Shown: positions 18,712 through 27,932 of the stretch, piece by piece | Layout: every line of letters begins with the position of its first letter | Numbering within the stretch: position 1 is the first letter of the stretch | From: Croceicoccus naphthovorans | Lineage (GTDB): Bacteria; Pseudomonadota; Alphaproteobacteria; Sphingomonadales; Sphingomonadaceae | Assembly: GCF_001028705.1 (NCBI RefSeq) | Contig: NZ_CP011770.1 | Location: forward strand, 2,607,501 to 2,671,500 | Direction of reading: 5' to 3' | Length of the DNA stretch: 64,000 nucleotides | Notes under the pieces: generated by a model | The model's database searches: none | Told to the model about the DNA's origin: nothing | Seen by the model: the letters and a program-made list of their open reading frames with translations, nothing else | Position numbers and translations under genes: made by a program

Positions 18712-19713
18712 TCAGGGCAGGATCGCCACGCCCCACGGGCCTGCCCCGGCCTCGATTCGCTTGGTCACGGCCATGCTGGCAAGGTCGAGGAATGCGACAT
18801 CGCCGCTGGTCCCGTTGGCGACCACGGCGGTCTTGTCGTCGGGCGTGATTTCAAGGTGCCACGGCCTGCCGCCCGTTTCGACATAGCCGGTCACCTTGCG
18901 GGTGGCGACGTCGACCACGGCCACGCCGTTTGCCCGGCCCAGCGCGATGATCGCGGTTTGGCCGTCAGAGGTAAAGCGGATGCCGCATGGCATGACCTTG
19001 TAAGCCGGAACGCCCGGCATCGGGAAGGACAGCGTCTCGATGATGGACCGGGTTGCGACATCCACGATATGCACGGTGCCGGCGACTTCCGCCGCGATCC
19101 AGACCTGCTTGCCGCCCGGTGCGAATTCGACGTGGCGCGGGCGATAGTCGGTCTCCATCTCCTCGACGACTTGCTGCGTTGCCACGTCGATCCAGGCGAC
19201 GGTGTGATCCTCCTCGCTGGTGACAAGCAGCCACTTGCCGTCCGGGCTTTGCGCTATACCTTCAGGCTCTTCGCCGACCTCGACCTGCCACGCGACTTTG
19301 CGGGTGGTCAGATCGACGGCGGTGGTTGCGGCATCGTCCTCATTCGCGATGAAGAGCAGCTTGCCGTCGTAAGACGTAAAAAACTGTTCGGGATCGTTTC
19401 CCGATGGCAGCACGGCGACAAGCACGCCTGTCTTCGCGTCGCGAATCTCAACTGCATTGTCGAGGCTGGCACAGATCAGCAGGTACTTGCCATCGCGGGT
19501 CAACGTTACGCCGCGCGGGCGTTCCCCCACGTTCCATGTGTCGATGACTTCCTGGGTGTCGAGGTCGATGACCGTGATCGTCGAGGACCGTTCGTTGCTG
19601 ACGTAGGCCGTGGCCGCATGGGCCGTTCCAGTCAGGCCGCACCCCATCGCAAAGGCCAGAGCCAGAATCCAACCGGCGGTAACGTTAAATACCTGCGACT
19701 TCATGGCATCCAT
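18712..19713 (-). CDS. PQQ-dependent catabolism-associated YVTN beta-propeller protein
   Basis: 333 residues; signal peptide with cleavage near AHAA, then seven propeller blades built on the YVTN pattern (AYVSNERSSTITVIDLDT; LLFIANEDDAATTAVDL; TAVVANGTSGDVAFLDL). This family recurs beside PQQ alcohol dehydrogenases, with unknown binding partner. Divergent from the c550 gene across about 185 bp containing the palindromic box. MDAMKS is taken as the start; the second ATG (19704) is possible. Confidence 0.88.
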   Translation of the reverse strand: MDAMKSQVFNVTAGWILALAFAMGCGLTGTAHAATAYVSNERSSTITVIDLDTQEVIDTWNVGERPRGVTLTRDGKYLLICASLDNAVEIRDAKTGVLVAVLPSGNDPEQFFTSYDGKLLFIANEDDAATTAVDLTTRKVAWQVEVGEEPEGIAQSPDGKWLLVTSEEDHTVAWIDVATQQVVEEMETDYRPRHVEFAPGGKQVWIAAEVAGTVHIVDVATRSIIETLSFPMPGVPAYKVMPCGIRFTSDGQTAIIALGRANGVAVVDVATRKVTGYVETGGRPWHLEITPDDKTAVVANGTSGDVAFLDLASMAVTKRIEAGAGPWGVAILP

Positions 19714-19761
19714 CCCGATCTATCCTCGCCCCCAGACTTACCGCCGCTGCCCTCAACCCTC

Positions 19762-19783
19762 CCATTGTACCAAGGTGCAATGG
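19762..19783. promoter_or_regulatory. Palindromic candidate operator, divergent YVTN/cytochrome c550 promoter
   Basis: CCATTGTACC, AA, GGTGCAATGG: two 10-bp arms with one mismatch. The right arm matches the box before the alcohol dehydrogenase and aldehyde dehydrogenase genes. It is likely a dimeric regulator site, with the LuxR-type response regulator at 23164 the obvious candidate. Confidence 0.55.
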
Positions 19784-19898
19784 GTCAGTGCCGCCCGGGT
19801 CGCTATCTATGATCGCGAAGGGGAAGCCGCGTCCAGCACACCAGCCGGACGTTACCCGGGGCCAGAATCCCACGGTCGCAAATGAGGATGTTCTGACT

Positions 19899-20333
19899 AT
19901 GCCGAAATTCACCAGTCGGCTGGCGCTTGTCGCCGCCGCTACCGCCCTTGCCGGCTTTGCCGCGCCGCAACTTCTCGCCCACGGCGACGTGACGCCGCAG
20001 GCTGTCGATACTTCGGCCCTGCCCGATATCGGCGAGGAATGGCTGGGCGAGAATCCATACACGGGCAACGAAACCGCCATCAAGATCGGCGCTTCCGCCT
20101 ACAACCAAAATTGCGCGCGTTGCCACGGGCTGGAAGGTATTTCGGGCGGCATCGCACCCGACTTGCGCTATCTTGAACTCGGCCCCAGCGGCGATGAATG
20201 GTACATCGAACGCTATCGCAACGGGTCCAGCCACGACGGCAAGGTCTATATGCCGCCGTTCGGCGAAGTGCTGGGCCAGAAGGCCGGCTGGGCGATCCGC
20301 AGCTGGGTCGAAACCAAGTACACGGACGAATAG
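19899..20333 (+). CDS. Cytochrome c550 (PedF-like), partner of the quinoprotein
   Basis: 144 residues; signal peptide MPKFTSRLALVAAATALAG, cleavage near LLAH. The heme c site is CARCH, and the Met ligand is in KVYMPPFGE. It resembles the soluble c-type cytochrome that takes electrons from PQQ alcohol dehydrogenases. It is followed after 3 bp by the binding-protein gene and is cotranscribed with it. The start gives a clean signal peptide; longer in-frame starts do not. Confidence 0.88.
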   Translation: MPKFTSRLALVAAATALAGFAAPQLLAHGDVTPQAVDTSALPDIGEEWLGENPYTGNETAIKIGASAYNQNCARCHGLEGISGGIAPDLRYLELGPSGDEWYIERYRNGSSHDGKVYMPPFGEVLGQKAGWAIRSWVETKYTDE

Positions 20334-20336
20334 GTC

Positions 20337-21203
20337 ATGACCTACGGGCGCAGGGCTTTTCTTGGCGGTCTCGCAGCTTCGGCGGGGTCGCTTGCCCTGC
20401 CCCGCATGACGCAGGCCGCGCCGCTGGCCAATGTGAAAGAGCTCGGCGTGCTCCGCGTCGGGCTCTATTCCGGTAATCGGCCATGGTCTTACGAAGAGGG
20501 CGGCAAGGTGTTGGGCATCGACGCCGACATCGCCCGCGCGGTGGCCGACAGTTTCGGCGTGAAAACCGATCTCGCGCTGTTTCCCGCGGACGAGGAAGTG
20601 TCCGACGACTTGCGCAACGTCGTCTGGCGCGGGGGCCTGCTGGGTTTTCGCAAGTGCGACGTGATGTTCCACGTTCCCTTCGACCGCGACTTCGCGGCAA
20701 AAGAGGATCAGGTCGTCATCCTTGCTCCCTATTACCGCGAAAGTTTCGGTGCGGCGTGCAGCTCGGGCCTTCCCGAATGCGAAGGCACGCCCACCGAATT
20801 TCGTGGGCGTCGACTGGCGGCAGAACTCGACTCGATCCCCGATTTCTACCTGATCGGCAGCTTTGGCGGAATACTTAGGCCCGATGTCACCCACTACACC
20901 ACCGGGTTCGAGGCAGTCGCCGCGATCAAGGACGGCAGAGCCGACCTCGCCGTCGCCACCGATGCGCAGATCGAATCCGCGTTGGCCAAGGCACCCGGCG
21001 GCGATGCGAAACGGCGCAAGGGGCCGCTGCCCGCCATGCTGTCCCCCGGATGGGATGTGGGCATCGCGGTCGATGAAAAGAGCCGCAGCCTGGGCTTCGC
21101 GATCGAGGAAGAGATGGACGCAATGATGGCCAGCGGCCGCATGGCGGAAATCTTCTCCGCCCACGGCGTGACATGGCGGCCCGCCAACGCGGTTCAGGTC
21201 TGA
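20337..21203 (+). CDS. Quinoprotein-associated periplasmic substrate-binding protein (MoxJ-like)
   Basis: 288 residues. The Tat-like N-terminus YGRRAFLGGLAASAGS is followed by a type II solute-binding fold (LGVLRVGLYSGNRPWSYEE; GKVLGIDADIARAVADSFG; DVMFHVPFDRD). No ABC permease or ATPase is adjacent, as is usual for this group, which accompanies PQQ dehydrogenases (MxaJ/XoxJ relatives) and may help assemble or activate the enzyme rather than import a solute. Lies between the c550 gene and the dehydrogenase. Confidence 0.88.
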   Translation: MTYGRRAFLGGLAASAGSLALPRMTQAAPLANVKELGVLRVGLYSGNRPWSYEEGGKVLGIDADIARAVADSFGVKTDLALFPADEEVSDDLRNVVWRGGLLGFRKCDVMFHVPFDRDFAAKEDQVVILAPYYRESFGAACSSGLPECEGTPTEFRGRRLAAELDSIPDFYLIGSFGGILRPDVTHYTTGFEAVAAIKDGRADLAVATDAQIESALAKAPGGDAKRRKGPLPAMLSPGWDVGIAVDEKSRSLGFAIEEEMDAMMASGRMAEIFSAHGVTWRPANAVQV

Positions 21204-21233
21204 TCTGAGGGGGCATTTCGGGCACGCTCTCGT

Positions 21234-21248
21234 CCTAAGGTGCAATTG
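21234..21248 (+). promoter_or_regulatory. Candidate regulator box upstream of the alcohol dehydrogenase
   Basis: CCTAAGGTGCAATTG, 99 bp before the ATG. Shares AAGGTRCAAT with the boxes at 19762-19783 and, inverted, 29517-29531. Only one good half-site is visible here. Confidence 0.45.
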
Positions 21249-21346
21249 TTCCCCGCCGCCCCGCCGATAGTCTCAAGCCGTAATGAATACCGAAGGTAGG
21301 GCAAAAACCATCCGCCTGCCTTTCCGGTCATATTGAGGAGGGAAGG

Positions 21347-23098
21347 ATGAAGGGGCGTTTCAAGACTTTTGCCGCCGCACTCGTGGCGACGTGCGCCATC
21401 ACGGCGATCCCCGCCAATGCGGACAACCATGCAGGCCCATCGATGGCCGACCTGATGAACGACGCCAACAGCCACGGCGACGTGCTGACCTATGGCATGG
21501 GCCCGTGGCAGCAACGCTACAGCGCTCTCAACAAGATCAACACGCAGACCGTAAAGCGTCTGGTGCCGGTATACTCGGCATCGCTGGGCGGCGAAAAGCA
21601 GCGCGGTCAGGAATCGCAGCCGATCGTTTATGACGGTACAATCTACGTCACCGGTTCCTATTCGCGCCTCTTTGCCTTCGACGCGAAGACCGGCGAGAAG
21701 AAGTGGGAATACAATGCTCGCCTGCCCGATGGCATCATGCCCTGCTGCGACGTGGTCAACCGCGGTGCTGCGATCCACGGTGACAAGATCATCTTCTCCA
21801 CGCTCGACGCGCACCTCGTAGCGCTGAACCGCGAGACCGGGAAGGTCATCTGGAACAAGGAAATCGGCGACTACAAGGCCGGCTATTCCGCCACCGCCGC
21901 CCCGATCATCGTCAAGGACATGGTCGTCGTCGGCAACTCGGGCGGTGAATTCGGCGTGGTCGGCGCGGTTCAGGCGCGCAATGTCGATACCGGCGAGCTG
22001 GTCTGGAACCGTCCCGTCATCGAAGGCCACATGGGCACGCTCAACGGCAAGGACAACGGCATCACCGGCAAGACCAACGCCACTTGGGAAGGCGACCTTT
22101 GGAAGACCGGCGGCGGCGCAACGTGGCTGGGCGGCACCTACGATCCGGGCACCAACCTGCTGTACTTCGGCACCGGCAACCCGGCCCCGTGGAACAGCCA
22201 CCTGCGTCCGGGCGACAACCTCTATACCTCGTCCACCGTGGCAATCGATGCCGACACCGGCAAGATCAAGTGGCACTATCAGACCACCCCGCACGACGGC
22301 TGGGACTTCGACGGCGTGAACGAATTTATTCCGTTCGATGCCACGATGAACGGCAAGAAGATGCAGTTGGGCGCGAAGGCCGACCGTAACGGTTACTTCT
22401 ACGTGCTCGACCGCACCGACGGCAAGTTCATCGGCGCGCACAAGTTCGTGATGCAGACGACCTGGGCCGACGGCATCGGCAAGGACGGCCGCCCCAACTT
22501 CACAAAGGACGGTCGCCCCGGCGCGCCGAACGGTGCGGAAAAGGGCAAGGTCGTGTTCTCCTCGCCATCGTTCCTTGGCGGCAAGAACTGGATGCCGATG
22601 GCCTACTCGCGGGATACGGAACTGTTCTACATTCCGTCGAACGACTGGGGCATGGACATCTGGAACGAACCCATCGCCTATAAGAAGGGCGCGGCCTATC
22701 TGGGCGCGGGTTTTACCATCAAGCCGATCGCCGACGATCACATCGGCGCGCTGCGCGCGATGGATCCCAAGACCGGCAAGATCGTCTGGGAATACAAGAA
22801 CCCGGCCCCGCTGTGGGGCGGCGTCCTGACAACCGGCGGCAACCTTGTCTTCACCGGCACACCCGAAGGGTACCTGAAGGCGTTCGATGCCAAGACCGGG
22901 CAGGAAGTCTGGAAGTTCCAGACCGGTTCGGGCGTCGTCGGTTCGCCCGTCACATGGGAAGACGGCGGCGAGCAATACGTCGCAGTGATGAGCGGCTGGG
23001 GCGGCGCGGTTCCGCTTTGGGGCGGTGAAGTCGCCAAGACCTTCAAGGATATCTCTCAGGGCGGCTCGCTCTGGGTGTTCAAACTCTACAACGAGTAA
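21347..23098 (+). CDS. PQQ-dependent alcohol dehydrogenase, lanthanide type
   Basis: 583 residues, type I quinoprotein without a heme domain. A signal peptide (cleavage near ANAD) is followed by an eight-blade propeller. The vicinal cysteine pair is Cys133-Cys134 ([10 protein letters not shown]). Metal ligands of the family are Glu201 (SGGEFG), Asn278 (GTGNPAPWN) and catalytic Asp320. Asp322 (GWDFDGVNE) is the additional Asp that marks XoxF, ExaF and PedH enzymes, which need La/Ce-type ions. It should oxidise short alcohols and possibly aldehydes in the periplasm, passing electrons to the c550. RBS GAGGAGGGAAGG precedes the ATG. A strong terminator follows. No pqq synthesis genes are in the window. 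Which alcohol is used is not visible. Confidence 0.93.
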   Translation: MKGRFKTFAAALVATCAITAIPANADNHAGPSMADLMNDANSHGDVLTYGMGPWQQRYSALNKINTQTVKRLVPVYSASLGGEKQRGQESQPIVYDGTIYVTGSYSRLFAFDAKTGEKKWEYNARLPDGIMPCCDVVNRGAAIHGDKIIFSTLDAHLVALNRETGKVIWNKEIGDYKAGYSATAAPIIVKDMVVVGNSGGEFGVVGAVQARNVDTGELVWNRPVIEGHMGTLNGKDNGITGKTNATWEGDLWKTGGGATWLGGTYDPGTNLLYFGTGNPAPWNSHLRPGDNLYTSSTVAIDADTGKIKWHYQTTPHDGWDFDGVNEFIPFDATMNGKKMQLGAKADRNGYFYVLDRTDGKFIGAHKFVMQTTWADGIGKDGRPNFTKDGRPGAPNGAEKGKVVFSSPSFLGGKNWMPMAYSRDTELFYIPSNDWGMDIWNEPIAYKKGAAYLGAGFTIKPIADDHIGALRAMDPKTGKIVWEYKNPAPLWGGVLTTGGNLVFTGTPEGYLKAFDAKTGQEVWKFQTGSGVVGSPVTWEDGGEQYVAVMSGWGGAVPLWGGEVAKTFKDISQGGSLWVFKLYNE

Positions 23099-23110
23099 AG
23101 GGACGGGAAA

Positions 23111-23145
23111 CCGTCACGCGCCTAATGCGACCCGGCGCGTGACGG
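23111..23145 (+). terminator. Intrinsic terminator after the alcohol dehydrogenase
   Basis: Perfect 11-bp stem (CCGTCACGCGC at 23111-23121, GCGCGTGACGG at 23135-23145) with a 13-nt loop; a T5 run follows at 23154-23158, about 8 nt beyond the stem. Separates the highly expressed dehydrogenase gene from its regulator gene. Confidence 0.75.
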
Positions 23146-23163
23146 GACACCGCTTTTTGACAT

Positions 23164-23859
23164 ATGAACCAGTTCACGGCTGATATTCAGAGGCAGAGGA
23201 TGCAAGAGATCCCGGCACCGGAGCGTGTGCTGATCGTCGACGACCATTCGCTGGTCCGTGACGGTTTGCGCTCCATCCTCGAAATCAGCTTCCCCGAATG
23301 CGACGTGATGGAGGCAGGCAGCTTCGAAGAAGCGCTCGACGCGTTGCAACAGGCGGACGAGGTCGATCTTGTCCTGCTCGACATCACGATGCCCGATGTC
23401 GAACGCCTTTCGGGCCTGCGCCAGTTGCGCGCCGATTTTCCCAGCACGCCGGTCGTCATGGTCACTGGCCTCAACGATCCGATCATCATGCGCGATGCGC
23501 TGGCCGCCGGGGCGGCAGGCTTCGTGCCAAAGTCGCTGAAGCGGCAGGCGATCCTCGACGCGTTGCAACAGGTATTGTCGGGCGAAATCTACCTGCCCGA
23601 CCTCGAAAGCGTCGGGAGCGACGATACCCGCATTCGCGAAGACGAGGAAATCCGCGCCAAGATCGACAGCCTGACCCCGCAACAACGCGTGGTGCTCGGC
23701 CACCTAGTCGCGGGGCTGCTGAACAAGCAGATCGCGCACGAACTCGACGTCTCGATGACGACGGTAAAGGCGCACGTTTCGGCCATCCTGCAAAAGCTGA
23801 ACGTCTTCAGCCGCACGCAGGCGGTGATCATGGCCAACCGGGTCGGCTTCGTCGACTGA
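23164..23859 (+). CDS. LuxR-family response regulator
   Basis: 231 residues. Receiver domain about residues 20-135 with acidic pocket VDD and phospho-acceptor Asp73 (LLDITMPD) and the Lys of VPKSL. The C-terminal LuxR/NarL helix-turn-helix (LTPQQRVVLGHLVAGLLNKQ; MTTVKAHVSAIL) is about 168-231. Related to AgmR/ErbR/EraR-type regulators of quinoprotein ethanol oxidation by context. It likely works with the hybrid kinase that converges on it 16 bp away and binds the box described upstream. Start 23164 is the first ATG; the ATG at residue 13 (23200) is an alternative closer to the receiver. Confidence 0.88.
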   Translation: MNQFTADIQRQRMQEIPAPERVLIVDDHSLVRDGLRSILEISFPECDVMEAGSFEEALDALQQADEVDLVLLDITMPDVERLSGLRQLRADFPSTPVVMVTGLNDPIIMRDALAAGAAGFVPKSLKRQAILDALQQVLSGEIYLPDLESVGSDDTRIREDEEIRAKIDSLTPQQRVVLGHLVAGLLNKQIAHELDVSMTTVKAHVSAILQKLNVFSRTQAVIMANRVGFVD

Positions 23860-23875
23860 AGCCGCGGCGGGCCGG

Positions 23876-26107
23876 TCAGCCCGTAATTTCCAGCTTTCTA
23901 AGCAGCGCCCGCAACTGCGCGGGCTTCACCGGCTTGGTCAGTACCGGCAGCTCTTTCGCGGTCAGCGCCTGCTTCACCTCGTCCGTCCGGTCGGCGGTGA
24001 TGACGACGGCGGGCAACTCACTCTCATGCCCCGCCTCGCTATGCGCCGCGCGCAAGTCTGCGATGGCGAGGTCTCCGGTCAGCCCGTCGTCCAGATGATA
24101 GTCGGCGATCAGCAGGCCGGTGCCTTTCCGCACGCTCTGCCGCACGCCCGGATCGTCGGGGCCGCTGCCTGTTACGACTTCCAGCCCCCAGTTTTCCAGC
24201 AAGACGCGCATGCCTTCCTGCACCTGCACGTCGTTGTCGATCACGGTGACGGTGCCTTTTGTGCCGGAAACGGCCCTCGTTTTCTCCGCGACTTCGGCGG
24301 CGATGGCCGACGGTTCGGCCAGCGGAACGGTGATCGAGAATGTCGAACCCTCGCCCGGCGCGGTGGTCAGGTCGATCCGGTGCGCCAGCATCGCGCTGGC
24401 CCGGCGGACAATGGCCAGCCCAAGACCCTTGCCGGGCGTCTTCTGCGTGCTGGCCAGTCGGCGGAATTCCTCGAAGATCGCCTCGCGCTTTTCCACCGCG
24501 ATGCCCGGCCCGGTATCGCGCACCGCGATCCGCACCGCGTTGCCATCGGTGGTGGCGCTGACTTCGACCCCGCCTTTCTCGGTATAACGGATCGCGTTGG
24601 ACACAAAGTTCTGCAGGATGCGCCGCAAGAGCCGCAGGTCGCTGCGCACCCACAGGCCGGTCTCCGGTACCTCGAACGTCAGCCCGCCCTTGCGGGCCAG
24701 CGGCGCAAATTCGATGCGCAGGGCCGACAGGATGCGGTCTAGCGGAAGCGCCGCGATCTCAGGCTGGATCGCCCCGGCATCAAGGCGGGATATCTCCAGC
24801 AATGCCTCCAGCAATTCCTCGACAGAATCCAGCGCCACCGCCGTCTGGCGCACAAGGCCGCGATTGGTCATTGCCATCCGCCGCTCCGCCAGAGCTGAAA
24901 CGAACAGTCGTGCGGCGTTCAGCGGTTGCAATAGGTCGTGGCTCGCCGCAGCGATGAAGCTGGTTTTCGAACGGTTCGCCGTCTCCGCCTCGTTCTTTGC
25001 CTCTACCAGTTGGCGGTTCACCTCGATCAGTTCGGCGGTGCGTTCCTGCACGCGCTTTTCCAGCGTTTCGGCCTGTTCCGTCAGGCTGCGCTGGAACCGG
25101 ATGCGATCGGTTACGTCGTCGAAGGCATAGGCCATGCCGCCCGCCGACAGAGAGACTGAGCGGATCACGAAGTGCCGTTCGCCAAGGCTGCAATCGGTGC
25201 TGATCCGCGGGCCCTTGCCGCTGCGCCACTCTATCGCCTGCGGCAAGTCCAGCCCTTGCTGAGAGACGCACCAGTCGTGCAATTTCTGGTGCGTGCCGAT
25301 CGCGTCTTCGATATGGGCATCGATGCCCAGCATGCGGACCAGTGGCTCGTTCCAGGCAACCAGCTTGCGGTCCTGATCGAACAGGCACGCACCTTCGGAC
25401 AGGGTGTCGAGCGAGGCCTGCAACGCAAGGTTCCGCCCCGCCAGTTCGCGCGCCCGTTCGCGGGCGTCCTCCGCCTTGACCGAGGTGATGTCGGTGTAGA
25501 TCCCGACCGTCCCACCCTCGGTCGTCTTCATCTCGTTGATTTGCAGCCAGCGTCCGTCGCTCAGCAACTGGACATGCGCGCCCGACGCCTCGCGATGGCG
25601 CGCGATGCGTTCGCGAACCCAGCGTTCGGGCGATAGCTGCGACCCGATCGTCCGCCCACCATAGGCCAGTGTTTCGGCCAGTTCGGAAAACTGCGGATGG
25701 CTGTCGCGCACGCCTTCGAATTCGGGCCAGAAGCGCAGGAACGACTGATTGCACATCACCATGCGGTCTTCGGCGTCAAAGATTGCAAATCCGTCGGACA
25801 GGCTCTCGATCGCATCGCGCAACCGCGCGCGGGCGGCATCCGTATCGCGGTGCGCCACCTCCAGCCGGGCGTTCGCATCGCCAAGCTTTTCCAGCGTATC
25901 CTCAAGCTCCGCCGTTCGTTCGCGGACCATGCTTTCCAGCGCGATGGCGGTCTCGAACATGGAGTACGACCCGTCCATGTCGCTCGACCGTTCGACCCGG
26001 TCGATCAGCGCCTCGTTGATCTTTTCGAGCCGCCGCACGCGGTCTTCCAGCGCGGCGATCTTGTCGTCGCGCGGATCGGTCGCGGCAGGCGGGCGAGTCG
26101 TTGCCAT
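23876..26107 (-). CDS. Hybrid histidine kinase with two PAS domains (NahK/ErcS'-like)
   Basis: 743 residues, no membrane spans, so cytoplasmic. N-terminal coiled coil (about 15-95), PAS 1 (95-215, SDGFAIFDAEDRMVMCNQSF), PAS 2 (225-335, SEGACLFDQDRKLVAWNEPL), coiled coil, HisKA with His390 (AAASHDLLQPLNAARLF), HATPase_c (NAIRYTEKGG; DTGPGIA; GKGLGLAIV), and a receiver (about 615-743, phospho-Asp in LLIADYHLDD). The architecture matches NahK/ErcS' of Pseudomonas. The ATG at 26107 overlaps the FIST gene stop (TGATG), so the two are coupled. Confidence 0.9.
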   Translation of the reverse strand: MATTRPPAATDPRDDKIAALEDRVRRLEKINEALIDRVERSSDMDGSYSMFETAIALESMVRERTAELEDTLEKLGDANARLEVAHRDTDAARARLRDAIESLSDGFAIFDAEDRMVMCNQSFLRFWPEFEGVRDSHPQFSELAETLAYGGRTIGSQLSPERWVRERIARHREASGAHVQLLSDGRWLQINEMKTTEGGTVGIYTDITSVKAEDARERARELAGRNLALQASLDTLSEGACLFDQDRKLVAWNEPLVRMLGIDAHIEDAIGTHQKLHDWCVSQQGLDLPQAIEWRSGKGPRISTDCSLGERHFVIRSVSLSAGGMAYAFDDVTDRIRFQRSLTEQAETLEKRVQERTAELIEVNRQLVEAKNEAETANRSKTSFIAAASHDLLQPLNAARLFVSALAERRMAMTNRGLVRQTAVALDSVEELLEALLEISRLDAGAIQPEIAALPLDRILSALRIEFAPLARKGGLTFEVPETGLWVRSDLRLLRRILQNFVSNAIRYTEKGGVEVSATTDGNAVRIAVRDTGPGIAVEKREAIFEEFRRLASTQKTPGKGLGLAIVRRASAMLAHRIDLTTAPGEGSTFSITVPLAEPSAIAAEVAEKTRAVSGTKGTVTVIDNDVQVQEGMRVLLENWGLEVVTGSGPDDPGVRQSVRKGTGLLIADYHLDDGLTGDLAIADLRAAHSEAGHESELPAVVITADRTDEVKQALTAKELPVLTKPVKPAQLRALLRKLEITG

Positions 26108-27264
26108 CAATGCCCTATCGCCAACCCGCTCAGCGTCTGGTTCATATGCGCCGACCGGAACTGTTCGCCATAGGTGTTGAACCCGATCACTTTCTCTTTC
26201 GCATAGAGGTCGGACACTTCGCGGCCCAGTTGGCGGTTCTCGGCATCGATGCGGTTCAGCACGCAGTCGAAGCCGATGATATGATCGATTTCGCCTACGT
26301 CTTCGGCCAATCCGGCGAACATTTCACGCATGGCGGCAATGCGGTCGACCGGCTCGCCGATGGTCATCACGATGCCCCGGTCGATCGCGCAATAGAACGT
26401 CAGGCTGCCATCCGGATTGGCCGACTGTATGGATCGGACATGATGCGTGCCGCCGGTGCGCACCATCAACGGATGCGCGGCGAAGAACGCAACGTTCAGT
26501 TCCGCGCCCGGATTGCCGACCAGCCGCAGGTATTCCTCTGCCGCCGGGGCGGCGTTGATCTCGAAAACGGTGCGCGTTTCAGCATCGGCCTCGGTAATCA
26601 CCATGCGCTGCGGGCCGGGACGATAGTGAACGGCGGAAAACATCCGCATCGGGCGCGAACTGGACAGCAGCGCCATCACGCCAGCATCCCGATGGAACCT
26701 GCCGTCGAAGAACACACCCGTTTCGCGAAAGGCCAGTCCGTCACCGCTCGACCCGCCAATCAGGCCGATGTCGCCCAGTGCCTCCTGCGCCGTCATCGTC
26801 AGCAGTTCCTCTCGGTGCGACAACCCGTCGACAAGGAACAGCGCGACATGAGACAGGCTGTCGCTCCCCAGCTTGCCCTGCGCGCTTTGCCGCCCGCTTG
26901 CGACAAGGCCGCGCACCTGCTTGCGCGCGGTATCCGCGTCGAAATGGTCGAGATCGGTGAACGGCAGGACCGAGAGGTGGAACGCGCTCTGCGGAAAGCC
27001 GATGAACACCAAGCTGTCTGTGTCATACCCCGTCGCCCCAAGCTCCCCCGCGCTGGTGCACCCAAGCAGCGGCGCATCGGGCAAGACCTGCTCCAGTTCC
27101 CGCGCCAGCGCACCGCGATCATAGCGGTGCGAACAGAACACCAGCCCGCCCGCCAGCGGTACATCGGCAATGCTGTCGGCGATACGCGCGACCGCCTCCG
27201 CCGGATCTTCAGCGTGGCTGGTCACGATCACGAGCCCGTCAAGGCAGGTTTGGCCTGCTTCCAA
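26107..27264 (-). CDS. FIST-domain sensory protein (NosP-like)
   Basis: 385 residues with FIST_N (about 10-215; LLGCTSAGELGATGY, LIGGSSGDGL) and FIST_C (220-365; GRFHRDAGVM before, then FFAAHPLMVR and FDCVLNRIDAE). In Pseudomonas and others, a FIST protein called NosP is encoded directly upstream of the hybrid kinase NahK, binds heme/NO and controls the kinase. The same order and coupling are seen here. Whether this copy binds heme is not decided; no ligand His is assigned. Context suggests it feeds a signal into control of alcohol oxidation. Confidence 0.85.
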   Translation of the reverse strand: MEAGQTCLDGLVIVTSHAEDPAEAVARIADSIADVPLAGGLVFCSHRYDRGALARELEQVLPDAPLLGCTSAGELGATGYDTDSLVFIGFPQSAFHLSVLPFTDLDHFDADTARKQVRGLVASGRQSAQGKLGSDSLSHVALFLVDGLSHREELLTMTAQEALGDIGLIGGSSGDGLAFRETGVFFDGRFHRDAGVMALLSSSRPMRMFSAVHYRPGPQRMVITEADAETRTVFEINAAPAAEEYLRLVGNPGAELNVAFFAAHPLMVRTGGTHHVRSIQSANPDGSLTFYCAIDRGIVMTIGEPVDRIAAMREMFAGLAEDVGEIDHIIGFDCVLNRIDAENRQLGREVSDLYAKEKVIGFNTYGEQFRSAHMNQTLSGLAIGH

Positions 27265-27376
27265 GTCGTCTCTCCCCTATGACCGGCCATTGTCTGCCCT
27301 CTTCACCGGGGCCAGCCGGGGCGGTGCCACCGCCATCGTGTCATCCTATCCGCAGACGCGCGCGCGGCCAAGCCGC

Positions 27377-27793
27377 TCAATCCTCCACGAAATCGCCGCC
27401 ATGCGGCGGTTCTCCGGCGACGTTCAGCGCCTCTATCTCGTCATCGGTGAACACCCGGCTGCGCACGATGAAGCGCACGCCCTCAGGTGCCTCAAGGCTC
27501 ATCCCCGCGCCCCGCCCCGGCACGACGTCGATGGTGATCTGCGTATGCCGCCAGTATTCGAACTGCGCCGCGCCGATCCACACCGGCGTATCGCGGACCA
27601 GCGTGCCTAGCAGAACGTCCTGCGCCCCGACGCGGAATTCTCCGCGCGGAAAGCACATCGGAGCGGAACCGTCGCAGCAGCCGCCCGACTGGTGAAACAT
27701 CAGCTGTCCGTGCATTTCGGTCAGCCGCTCTATCCATTCGTCCGCCGCGTCGGTCGACACTATCCGGGCCGGTGCGTTGGTTATCGTGGTCAT
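27377..27793 (-). CDS. DUF779 family protein next to aldehyde dehydrogenase
   Basis: 138 residues. Conserved motif HQSGGCCDGSAPMCFP with adjacent cysteines, then GTPVWIG-like and YWRHTQITIDVVPGRG segments. The family is usually encoded beside acetaldehyde dehydrogenases and has no established role. It lies downstream of the aldehyde dehydrogenase on the same strand, 139 bp away with a hairpin between, so it may be expressed at a lower level. Confidence 0.88.
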   Translation of the reverse strand: MTTITNAPARIVSTDAADEWIERLTEMHGQLMFHQSGGCCDGSAPMCFPRGEFRVGAQDVLLGTLVRDTPVWIGAAQFEYWRHTQITIDVVPGRGAGMSLEAPEGVRFIVRSRVFTDDEIEALNVAGEPPHGGDFVED

Positions 27794-27821
27794 GGCAGCA
27801 CCTCTATAACAGACACGCCAA

Positions 27822-27852
27822 GGCCGGGACGGACTGACTGTCCGCCCCGGCC
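27822..27852 (-). terminator. Hairpin between aldehyde dehydrogenase and DUF779 genes
   Basis: A 13-bp stem with one mismatch (GGCCGGGACGGAC, loop TGACT, GTCCGCCCCGGCC). It could be a partial terminator or an mRNA-stabilising structure. No T-run. Confidence 0.5.
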
Positions 27853-27932
27853 CGGGATGGCCCCGATCATGAACCGGCCGCTGAGATTGCCGGGATGGTC
27901 GGGGTGGGAGAAACCTCTCGCCCCCAGCGGCA

